Positions 10,224 to 20,908 of a stretch of DNA of 64,000 bases are shown piece by piece (within the stretch, counting starts at the first letter, position 1; every line of letters starts with the position of its first letter). The notes beneath the pieces are model-generated. The model was not told the origin of the DNA. It ran no database searches and was given only the letters and a program-made list of their open reading frames with translations. Origin of the DNA: Knoxdaviesia capensis (lineage: Eukaryota; Ascomycota; Sordariomycetes; Microascales; Gondwanamycetaceae). The stretch covers positions 250,462 to 314,461 of the forward strand of contig LNGK01000014.1 in assembly GCA_001510575.1 (NCBI GenBank), written 5' to 3'. Both the position numbers and the translations under genes were made by a program.

Positions 10224-12712
10224 ATGTCGAACCTCAATTCGTGGGAGGACGACCCGGCCGCGCAGGACGACAACCTGTCGCGCCAGACCCAGCAGATGAA
10301 CCTCAACAACCAACAGTCCCAGCCCGGCGTGTTCCGTCCCGGCGCTTCCAGCTTCCAGCCCGGAGCCCAGACCTTCCAGCCCGGCCAGCCGTACGGAGGC
10401 GGCGGCGGCGGCGGCGGTTACCCACAGTACGGCCAGCAACAATACCAGCAGCCCCAGCAGGGCTACTATCCTCAATATGGCGGTCAACAGGGCGGATATA
10501 ACAACAACAACAACCAGGGCTTCCAGCAGGGCGGATATCAAGGAGGCTACAGCCAGCAGTACGGTATGTTGCAAGTTACTGTTGTCTTTTGAATCTGCCG
10601 TTGACTCATAGGGCCTCTTTCGGCGGCATTCTACATGACCGCTGGGGAGCTTGGCTCCGTACCGAACATTGATACTAATACATGCCCTCTGCCTCACCTT
10701 TTAGGCCAACAATCAGGCCAATACTCCCAATACGGCCAACAGGGCGGAAACCAGTACAACCAGCGATACAACAACCAGACCCGCGGTCAAGGCAACTACC
10801 AGCGGGGTGGTGGCTACCAACAACGGAATGCCCCTGCTCCCAAGCCCACCCCTGCTGCGCCTACCCCGGCTGCAGCTCCAGCCGCTGCCCCCGCCCCCGC
10901 CGCATCGTCAACCCCTGCCGAGCCGGCGAAGCCCATCGGTGCCAAGGTTCTGAGCCTCGGAGCCGATCCCCAGGCCAAGCCCAAGGTCCTGTCGCTAACC
11001 ACCCCGGCCGCAGCCACTCCGGCCGCTGCCGCTACATCGTCGTCGACGCCCACCAGCGAGAAGGAAAAGGAGGAGACCAAGAAGGAGGCCGCCGCCGGTG
11101 GCAAACCTGCCGCCGAGAAGACCGAGGCTACGCCCAAGGCTGCGGCTGTGGCCAAGGCCGCCATCAGCAAGACCAACTCCAGCTCGGCCCCGTCATCCGG
11201 AAAGTCCAGCCCGTCGGCCGGATCAGCCCCGGCCAAGCCGGCCCGCGACTCCGACGCCGTTCAGAAGGAGCAGACTGCCGATGTTGACGAGGACACGCTG
11301 AAGGAAATCTACGGCAAGGAGCACATGAACATCATCTTCATCGGCCACGTCGACGCCGGAAAGTCGACTCTTGGAGGTGCGCTCCTGTACGCCACCGGCA
11401 TGGTCGACGAGCGGACCCTGGACAAGTACAAGCGTGAGGCCAAGGAGCTGGGCAGAGAGACCTGGTACCTGTCGTGGGCTCTCGATCTGACCAAGGAGGA
11501 GCGCTCGGCCGGAAAGACCGTCGAGGTGGGCCGGGCCTACTTCGAAACCGAAAAGCGCAAGTACTCGATTCTCGACGCCCCCGGCCACAAGACCTACGTT
11601 CCCAGCATGATTGGCGGAGCCTCGCAGGCCGATGTCGGTATTCTGGTGATTTCCGCGCGCAAGGGCGAGTACGAGACTGGATTCGAGAGAGGCGGCCAGA
11701 CCCGTGAGCACGCCATGCTGGCCAAGACCCAGGGTGTCAACAAGCTGATTGTTGTCATCAACAAGATGGACGACCCCACGGTCGAGTGGTCGGAGGACCG
11801 CTACAAGGAGTGCACCGGCAAGCTGTCGCAATTCCTCAAGGCCACTGGCTACAATCTGAAGACCGACGTGTTCATCATGCCGGTGGCGGCGCAGCGCGGC
11901 CTGGGCATCAAGGACCGCGTGCCCAAGTCGGTGGCGCCGTGGTACGACGGCCCGAGTCTGCTGGAGTACCTCGACGGCATGAAGGCCATGGAGCGCATGG
12001 TCAACGCGCCGTTCATGATGGCGGTCAACGGCAAGTTCCGCGACATGGGCACGATGGTCGAGGGCAAGATTGAGGCGGGCGTGATCAAGAAGGGCATGTC
12101 GATGATCATGATGCCGAACAAGCAGACCATCGAGGTGACGGCGCTGTACAGCGAGACGGAGGAGGAGGTCAGCCTGGCGCAGTGCGGCGAGCAGGTGCGC
12201 ATGCGGCTGCGCGGCATTGAGGAGGAGGAGGTGTCGCCGGGCTTTGTGCTGTGCTCGCCGAAGCGGCTGGTGCACTGCGTGACGCAGTTCGAGGCGCAGA
12301 TCCGCATCCTGGAGCTGAAGAGCATCCTGACCAACGGCTACAACTGCGTGCTGCACGTGCACTCGGCCATTGAGGAGGTGACCTTCTCGGCGCTGCTGCA
12401 CTCGCTGCAGAAGGGCACCAACCGCCGCTCCAAGCGCCCGCCCACCCACGCCAAGCGCGGCGACAACATCATTGCCCGGCTGCAGGTCATTGGCGGCGCC
12501 GGCGCGGTGTGTGTCGAGCGCTTCGAGGACTACCCGCAGATGGGACGGTTCACGCTGCGTGACCAGGTATGTTAGACTTCTATAGTCCTCACTGCACACT
12601 GTCAAGTCACCAGAGTTACTAACCAAAGCCCTCCTTTTGTCTGCTTACCTTCTAGGGTCAAACTATTGCTATCGGTAAGATCATCAAGCTTATCCTGCCC
12701 GACAGCAACTAA
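10224..12712 (+). CDS. SUP35: Translation termination factor eRF3 (Sup35) with prion-like N domain
   Basis: eRF3 is the GTPase that partners eRF1 to release peptides at stop codons. Exons 10224-10563, 10705-12566 and 12656-12712 give 752 residues; introns are 141 and 89 nt. Residues 1-~145 are rich in Gln, Asn, Gly and Tyr with repeated QGGY/QQYG-type units, resembling the prion domain of yeast Sup35. Intron 1 falls inside it. An Ala/Pro/Lys-rich middle region (~150-300) follows. The GTPase domain shows GHVDAGKS (G1, ~327-334), DAPGH (G3, ~404) and NKMD (G4, ~466). Beta-barrel domains 2 and 3 follow with the conserved ending GQTIAIGKIIKL, which lies wholly in exon 3 and confirms the second splice. 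The first ATG opens with NSWEDDPAAQDDNLS, a typical fungal Sup35 start. Confidence 0.96.
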
Positions 12713-15255
12713 AGATCCTTTCCTTCGATAATTATAACTGTCCGGTGGCTGGCCACGACACATACCAATCGAGTCCTTCCCGTGCCTGGAAGCCTTTGCG
12801 ACTACACATAACCTATGTTCACTGTGTGCGGCTTCTCCCGTCAACCTGAACACACTTCGCATATCTACGGCAACTGCCGTGTATTGGTATGGAGGGAGTA
12901 CAGCACAATTTTAGGGTTTTGGAGCAAACGACTTTGCTGTGGCCTAGGCTTCTGTTCGGGCATGGGGCCTGGGAACCGACGATAGTATGCGGACTCATCC
13001 CGTCACTCTGGGTAGCACCTGCGGAACCCACGTGAACCTACCTTCTCCTAGGGTTCTAATATTCTTTTTTCTTTCAAAAATCATGTTCGTTGTTTCTTTT
13101 GATGCGGGGGAAAAGGGGGAAGGGGCGGCACCTGGATTATCACGACACATCATGAGGGAACTCTCTATCTTTCTCTCTCTTTGCTTGGGAACCGGGTTCA
13201 ATATGATGAGTATGAATGATTCAAACACTAAAACAAAAGTATCTGGGTGAGGGGGACCTGACTGACATCAGGAGAAAAAGGCCTCTTTTGCACAGCTCAT
13301 TCATACATTCGGGTAGCTCATAGAATGACAATCCGTGACAGATGCGTTGCGTTCATACATATATCATTGCGAGTTCTTTGTGTAAACGTGAACTACGAAA
13401 GAAAATACACTCCCCCGTATCGCGGGGGAATCAGCCAAGAAAAGAAAACACCACGTCCACGCGTTCTCGGCATAACGTGGCCGCCGTGTCGGCTCGGCGC
13501 CGGGGTGTTGGACCGGACGAGCGGAAGTGGGCTGGAGGTGGGCTGGGTCGGAGGACCCGGCTCGGAGATAAGCGGGGGCGCAAGTGGGGTGGTGGTGGCC
13601 ACACCTTGACACTTTTCCCTGGCCGGTTTTTGGGGCCTCTGTCGTGTGTCAGGCAATGGGGGTGGCGGTGGGGAAAAGAGATTATGCATCAGGACAACCT
13701 TCGCGTGTGCGTGTGTGGTCTGTTACCGTGTTGCTTCCAAGGACGAGAATGGGCCGGGTGACGCCGGTGCTGTTGGCGGTGGGTGAGGTGTTTGCTGGCG
13801 TGATGAGAGTCGTCGTCCGATATCTAACGAACAGGAGACACCAGCGCTGCTGCTCGCAAGAGCCTGCCTGCACGGGAGCCAAGAGCCGTGGCTGTCCCGC
13901 CGGTCCCCAGCGAATGCCATGTCAGCCCTTCACTCCAGAAGGAGATAGAGAAGGGGGGGGAGGAAGAGCGGGGATGGAGAAGTGTTGGGTGGTTGTGGTC
14001 TCGGATGAGGCTCAACAAGGGGCCCGGCCGCTGGAGAAGTCTAGCGGGCCTAGTGCTATCGCGTTGTCTCCATTGTGCGCTCCGCCTCTCTTATCTGGCC
14101 ATATCTATCTGCCCTCCCCTTTTTTTCCCCTCCGTAGCACTCACACACCCCGCGATTTCGTGTGTGGCATGCCCCTCGTTGCCCGGAAAAGTCCGGCTTG
14201 TCTAGCCGCGGGTGCCAGAACCCCAACACGAAAGCCACAACGACGACGACGCGCGCACATATCCAGATAAACAGATTCCCAAACGTCCGATACGCACACC
14301 CCCCTCTGGCTTTCCCTCTTCAAGCATGCAACGAACAAGAACCGCATCAATGTGAGAAGTGACAGCAGGATGACGGTCCTCTCGGCGGTTCTTGGCCATC
14401 CACGGCACAAAACGACGAGAGTTTGACGATATGCTGTCCAGAGCTGGTTCGGGTTGGGTCTCCGGCCCAAAGCTGATGATGGGAGGACCCGGTGGTCGGG
14501 CAGATACGGAAGGACACTGGGCGTTAGTGGCCGCGAGGTTGGATTTAAGATATGGTGGGGTCGGTTGAAATTGAGCGGAAAGCGAGTGTGACAGTTGGGA
14601 CGTACGATAGGCACACTCTTTGATCGGCATGTGAAAGGCGTGACTGATACACACACCCGCAGTCCCTCTCTCGAGCACACAACAGGACCGTCAAACAGGA
14701 CGGCCAGCACAATGTGCTCGTTAGCACCACAGCCCGGACAATCCGGAAGTGGTCTTGGAACCAGGAGGCCTCTCCAGCAGAGATAGGAAGTTCTGGCCCG
14801 TCCAGGGCACGGTGGCTTTGGGCTGCCGGGTTGTGCTTGGGCTCTGGGCCGAGTGTCTCCGGGTAGCCGGACGTCATAGCCGAGTAACCCTAGCGGGGCG
14901 GTACAACCCTAGGCGGGACGTTATCGGCAGCTGATAAGCAGGCGGCTCTGCGCCAACCCTAACAGTTTTTTGAGGTGCTCTCTTTTTGTGTCCTGTCTCT
15001 GCTGCTGGAATTTCACCAGAGCTTCCTGTTCATTCTTGCTTTTTTGTTTTCTTGTTCTTCGGCAATTCTGAACGTGAATGTTCATCGCCTCTTCGCCTCT
15101 ATCTCGTACCGTGCATCTTCCTTCTCTTCTCCCCCTTTCTCTCTCTATCCATCTCCCGTATCCGCTGAAAGACTCACGACCCCTCTAATGCAACGACGAC
15201 AGGACAAGCTCGGGGGTGAAGCGAGAGAAAGACGAAGAAAGGGGGGGAGTGAGCA
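12713..15255. other. Gene-free spacer between SUP35 and the copia element
   Basis: 2.5 kb of normal, mildly GC-rich composition with CpA and TpG present, so not RIP-mutated. The first few hundred bases should hold the SUP35 3' UTR. Open frames (for example 13584-14270 and 14141-14710) have biased, low-complexity translations and no recognisable domain. TTAGGG/CCCTAA-like hexamers occur near 12911, 14886 and 14953. No tRNA, rRNA or snRNA is recognised. Confidence 0.55.
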
Positions 15256-15260
15256 GGAAC
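15256..15260. repeat. Left target-site duplication of the copia element (GGAAC)
   Basis: GGAAC immediately precedes the 5' LTR and is repeated immediately after the 3' LTR at 20904-20908. Five bases is the expected duplication length for Ty1/copia integration. Confidence 0.85.
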
Positions 15261-15604
15261 TATTGAATATTGGATTAATTCATGTTATATTATCCTTTAT
15301 ACAGCCGGAAGTTCATGATAAAGAATAAGGCTGCGATAAATAGCCTGGGGAATAATGATAGATATAATATAGATTTACGAAGAGCCTAGTATAGGAAGGG
15401 AAGCCTTAGAAGGCATTAGGGATCTAGATAGGGGGAAGCCTAGATCCTATAGGGGATAAGAAGGAAGCTTTCCCCCTATCTATTCTAGTATAGTATTTTA
15501 TAGCTATTAACTACTTATCTTATTTTTTACCCCTTACTTTTATAAATAGTATTAACTATAAAGTTACGCTTCTAATTCTAACTATATTTCCTATATTTCT
15601 AATA
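15261..15604 (+). repeat. 5' LTR of the copia element
   Basis: 344 bp, aligning without gaps to 20560-20903. Up to 15414 every difference has C or G here and T or A in the 3' LTR. From 15448 onward the direction is reversed. It ends TAATA where the other copy ends CAACA. Confidence 0.92.
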
Positions 15605-15622
15605 GGTTATAAGCCTAGCGCT
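15605..15622 (+). other. Primer-binding site, anticodon-arm type (initiator tRNA-Met)
   Basis: The sequence directly after the 5' LTR begins GGTTATAAGCC. Reading one RIP change back gives a match to the complement of the anticodon arm of initiator tRNA-Met (CAT anticodon). Priming by a half-tRNA-Met is known for Drosophila copia. The match is by eye. Confidence 0.6.
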
Positions 15623-18600
15623 CGTAGCTTTATACCTTATTATTTTCGTTTTAACCTACCCCCCCCCCCCTTAACCTACCTATTAATCCTACGGGAACCG
15701 AGAAAACTTCCGTAGTCCCTCCCCCCCCCTATTTTCGGATCTTAGAAGCCGTTTAATTCCTATAGTACTCCGATTTTTTACGTTCTAATAGAACGAGTTT
15801 TAGTAACTAATTCTACCCCCCTTTCCCTTACTAAGTTAGCCTTACTATTTACGATATTATATAACGAATAATATCCCTAACTAAGTCCTCGACTTTAAGG
15901 TAAAAGAGAGCCGAGCTTTTAGCTAATAACTACGAGGCTATCTTAGAACCTAAAGGAGAGACTCCTATATATATACCTAATACCCGTAACGTCTATTATC
16001 CTTCCTTCCCTTAGGTATAGTTTATAGAAGTAATAACCGAGATAGTTACTAAGAACTTAAGGGAAATTAAGAAGGATAGCGATAGGAAGTAAAACTAAAT
16101 CGTAGATTTAAAGCGGTAGTAGGTATTAATTAAGAAGATCTTAGATATATAAGATAAGGTTTTATAGATAACTTAAGAGAACGAACGATAACGTAAATCC
16201 TTTTTCTAATAATAGGAATACTAGTTAGAAGACGAAGATAACGATAACTTAGATAAAAACGGGAACTATAGATATTTAGCTATAAAGGTTAAGATAAAGG
16301 AGCTTAAGAACTACGTTATCCTTATCGATAAGACCTTAAAGCTAGCTAGTACTTCGGAATAGCTATAGTAGTTTAAAGAGTTTAAGACTACCTTAAACGC
16401 GTTAGGTATTACTATTAAATAACTCTAAAACCTCTAACCCTTAGTAAGCGCGTATATAATACGTATAATAAAAGAAACGATTACCCCTAAGATTTCTTTT
16501 ATATTTAAGGATAAGGTAAATACTTATACCCTATTTAGATCGCTAAAGTAGAATTTCTAAGTAATTAGGGAGTTATAAATTAAAAATATTATAGTAGTTT
16601 TTAATTTCTAAACTAAACTAAGAGAGGGAATATACTAAATCCTAAATTAATTCGTCTCTATAGTATATAAGGTAAGACTAGAAGGGCTCGTAATCCTAAT
16701 TATCTTAACTACGACGGGCGCTTATTATTATATTACCGCCCGCTACCTTAAGCTTAATAGAGACCTCTACGCTATCTTAAAGAGTTTTAATAAAGATATT
16801 AACGATAAGGCTACCTTTATTATAGTTATATCTAAATATATAGCTAAGAATATAAACCGCGTTACGCGCTAGTAGTAATTTAGATATCCTCTTAATTAAA
16901 AGAAAGATAATAGCGTAAAGAAACCCGATTACTATACCCCCCCCTCCCTTAAGCCTACCGCTAGTAGTATCCCTATCTAGAAGAAGAGTAATATTTAATA
17001 CTATTAATATAGCTTAAAAGGTTATATTATAAGTAAGTACTAAGCGAAAGCGAATAATAAAGAGAAGACTTATAAGCTAAGAACCGCGAATACTATAACT
17101 TCTACTAAGAAGCCTATTAAGGGTAAAGGTAATAAGCCTTTAAAAGACGTTAAGCTAGAGGAGTTAACTACCCTCTATAGTACTACCTATACCGCTATAG
17201 ACTAATAACCCTTTAAGCCTTACCCTATATACTATATCTATATAAATTAGATTTATAATATAGGTTCGGATTCCTATATTTTAAATAACCTATCTTAGTT
17301 TAAGTAAGGATCCCTAAAGATTTTTACTAATTTAATTAAGTTAAGGAGCGGATTATCGGGAGTTTAATATATTAGAACTATTTAACTCTAGATAAAGGAT
17401 AGATCTAACTTTAGGATTACTAATATCTAGTATTACCTTACCTTTCTTATTAACGTTATCTCTAGAATTATTTAATATAAGAAGGGGTACGTTCTAGTAG
17501 TAGACTAGCTAATAATTAAGGATAAGGTTATTACTACTATCTTTTTAATAGAAAGAGGCTTTACGTTAGAAGTAAAGGAAGGCCCTAAGGCCTATACGAT
17601 TATAGACGAGCTTCCTTATGAGGAAGGCTATACCTTATATACCGAAGTTAACGGTACCGTATACGTTAACGTATCCCTACGTACGCTCTTAGAGAGCGAG
17701 GCTCTTATATATTAGCGCCTTTACTACCCTAGAAAGGTAGCTATATCTTAAATAGTTAAGGTAGTTACTAGTTCTCTAGTTAAGAAGGTAACTAGACTTA
17801 TCGAGCCTTATAGCGCTTACGAGTTTAGAAAGATAACGTCTTTTAAACTACTAGACTCTAAAGTACCCTCTAAGGTACCTAGGGAGGTTATCTATATAGA
17901 TATAGGTACTATACGACTAGTATCTACGAACGGGAATAGCTACTTTTTATTAGTATATAATAAGGCGATAAGCTAACGATTAGTTTATATAACGGCCTAG
18001 AAGAGTAATATATTTATATATATCTAGAAGACCGTTAAGAAATAGGCGCTAGAGTTAGGCTAGAAGCCTAAGAAGCTCTATAGCGATAATAGTACCGATA
18101 TTAGTATTAAGAAGCTAGCTACTTACTATAACGAGTAGGGAATCGAATATATAATATTACCTCTATATTACTTAGCTAAGAATAAGTATATCGAGCGTAA
18201 TATCCGCGAGGTCTTATAAAAGACTAAAGTAACTGTTATTACTGAGAGTATCCTACTAAAGCTATAAGATAAGATTATAACCGCGGTAGTCTATATATTT
18301 AATTAGACGGTTATCTCTAAGAGCTTTAATACGCTAATTAGCGCCTTTTAGAAGGCTTATAGGATATATAAGAGGGTTAATATATTATACCTTTAAATAC
18401 TAAGTTCTAAATATATTATATATATAAACCCCCTCTAGCGATAAAAGATATTAAGTATTAAATTCGATAGCTAAAATACTAAGTTAGTACTTACGGGTGT
18501 AGAAGGTATCTTAGTTAGATACTAAGGCCGTTATCTTTATAGAGTATAGATTCTAGAATTTAGATAGGTATATATTACTAAGGATATCTAATTTTAGGAA

Positions 18601-20550
18601 CGTATTTATAAGCTTTTATATAGAAAATACGTTCGATCTTACTTTCTAAGAGCGCTACGTTAGTTAAAAGCTAGCGCTATTACTAGTAGTAGTATCCCTA
18701 AGAAGGGGATATCTAGCGTATTAGAGCTATCTAGCGTATTAAAGCTATCTAGGGTATCGGAGCTAACGGCTATATTAGAACCGTCTAATATATAGAACTT
18801 ATTAGATAATAAAGAAGTTATAACCGTAAATCCTCTTATTACTAATAAGAGCTACTTAAGACTAGATAAACTTAAAGACCTTAACGAATTAGCTAGTAAC
18901 TAACTATTAGGAAGTACTTTTATAGTAGTATCCGATTTAATCTACTTACGTAATACTAACGAAGTATTAAAGCGTAACCCTTAATAAGATTAGAAAGCTA
19001 TAAGAACCTAGATAGAAGCTATTAAGATTAAATTTTAGAAGGTTATTAAGATAAAGACTTTTAAGGTAATATAGGGAAAACCTCTAAAGAAACTAATTAC
19101 TATAAAGCTCGCCTTTCGATAGAAGACTAACGCGGAGGGTAACGAAATGAAGAAGAAAGTAAGATAGTACGCTCGAGGCTTTTAATAACGAGAAGGCGTC
19201 GACTTCTACGAAATATTTATATCGACCGCGACCCTAGATACGTAGAGGATCCTATTAGCCCTCGTAATTAAGATAAGAGCTACCTTACGGTAGATAGATA
19301 TAGTCTCTACTTACTTATAAGGAGAGCTTAAAGAAACGATCTATATTATCCCTAAGCCTATAATACGTAAGTACCTAGACGAATATCCCGAAGAGGCCCT
19401 AAAGGTTAGATAGAAGTTAAGAAGTACTTAGTAGTATTTTATTTTATTAAAACTATTATATAAACTAAAGTAATTAAGAAGATAATAGTAGATTCGCTTC
19501 TAAGAGGTATTCGTAATAATCGGATTTAAGCCTTTATAAGCTAATAACGTAACCTATTATAACCCCTAGACCTAAGTAGTTATCTCTTCTTATATTAATA
19601 ACCTACTAATCCTTTCCCTTAATAAATCTATAGCTAATTAATTTAAGAAAGACCTAGTAAGTATCCTAATCTCTAAGTACTAGGGAGAGCCTAAATAGCT
19701 CTTAGGAATAGCTATTAAGATCGAGAACGATAGTATCTTAATTAGCTAAGATACCTATATTAGAGATATACTAGAGGAGTTTTAGCTTTTAAATTACTAA
19801 ATTATAATTACGCTAATAGAGCTAGTTACCTTTTTACCCCCCGAATATAAAGATATATAACCTACTAATTAAGGCTTATACTATTAAATAATAAGAAAGC
19901 TCTTATACCTTATAGGAAAGACCTAACCTAACGTAGCCTATACTATATATTAGTACGCGCGCTTCTCTTACGACCTACGAATTATATACGCTAAAGGCCT
20001 AAAGCGTATACTATAGTACCTTACTAGATACGCTTAGAAGGGGATTACTTACCGACGGAGTCTTATAGCGTAAGATTAGATATTAAACGCCTAGGCCGAT
20101 ACCTCGTATAGTAATACCGAAGACGCCGAATTTAAATTAATTACTAGCTACGTTATTATACTTAATAATAACCCTATTAGCTAGTATAGTAAATAGTAGA
20201 AGCGGATTACTAACTCTTCCGCTAAAGCCGAGATCTACGTATTATAAGAGACTATATACTACCTAGTATAGCTTTAATATTTACTAACCGAGTTTAACTT
20301 TTATATTAAAAATATTATCCTCTAAGAGGATAATACCGCTATTATTACTACCGTTACGAAACCTACTTACTATCTAAACCTAAAATATATCGGCACGCCT
20401 CTTTACTCTACTATCGACTAAGTATAGGAACTTAATATTAAAGTATAATACGTATTTATAGCTAAATAATTAGCGGATATACTAATTAAGCTATTAGGAA
20501 GAGTATTATTTAAGAGGTATATAGGATTACTAGTATATAATATTCTAATT

Positions 20551-20559
20551 AAGAAGGGG
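20551..20559 (+). other. Polypurine tract of the copia element
   Basis: AAGAAGGGG lies directly before the 3' LTR, the expected site for plus-strand priming. Confidence 0.7.
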
Positions 20560-20903
20560 TATTAAATATTAGATTAATTTATATTATATTATCCTTTATA
20601 TAACCGGAAGTTTATAATAAAGAATAAGGCTACGATAAATAGCCTAGGGAATAATAATAGATATAATATAGATTTATAAAGAGCCTAATATAGGAAGGGA
20701 AGCCTTAGAAGGTATTAGGGATCTAGATAGGGGGAAGCCTAGATCCCATAGGGGATAAGAAGGAAGCTTTCCCCCCATCCATTCTAGCATAGTATTTCAT
20801 AGCTATCAACTACTTATCTTATTTTTTACCCCCTACCTTTGTGAATGGTATTGACTGCAAAGTTACGCTTCCAATTCTAACCACATTTCCTGTATTTCCA
20901 ACA
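20560..20903 (+). repeat. 3' LTR of the copia element
   Basis: 344 bp, aligned base for base with the 5' LTR. Its first ~153 bp carry the RIP-type changes and its last ~157 bp (20747-20903) are unmutated, the mirror image of the 5' LTR. Confidence 0.92.
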
Positions 20904-20908
20904 GGAAC
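20904..20908. repeat. Right target-site duplication (GGAAC)
   Basis: Exact copy of 15256-15260. Confidence 0.85.

Larger units (their letters stand above)
15261..20903 (+). mobile_element. Full-length Ty1/copia LTR retrotransposon, RIP-inactivated
   Basis: A 5643 bp element with two LTRs of identical length (344 bp), a primer-binding site, an internal region of copia order and a purine tract, flanked by a 5 bp duplication. All frames are broken by stops. Coding relics can still be followed: a gag-like region (~15.9-17.1 kb), a protease-like stretch near 17.25 kb, an integrase core (~17.85-18.3 kb), reverse transcriptase (~19.05-19.75 kb) and RNase H (~20.08-20.27 kb). Integrase before reverse transcriptase is the Ty1/copia order. 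From 15448 to 20713 CpA and TpG are almost absent, while CpG, CpC and CpT remain, as expected of CpA-directed RIP. It cannot encode protein. Insertion created most of the SUP35-PCK1 gap. Confidence 0.93.

Noticed and set aside
9749..10501. 250-codon frame running into SUP35 in another phase
   Set aside because: It starts in the T-rich leader and ends within the prion-like exon. Its composition is that of a promoter plus a frame-shifted low-complexity region. At most it could be an overlapping upstream frame.
11223..12626. 467-codon open frame antisense to SUP35
   Set aside because: A codon-bias shadow of the eRF3 GTPase exon, with no recognisable motif.
13584..14270. 228-codon open frame in the SUP35-copia spacer
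   Set aside because: There is no domain, the residue usage is odd (Trp/Cys/Arg-rich) and competing frames overlap it. It looks like a chance frame in GC-rich spacer.
15659..15670. C12 run in the copia element as a functional signal
   Set aside because: Long C runs recur in the mutated blocks where CpC is untouched by RIP. There is no other supporting structure.
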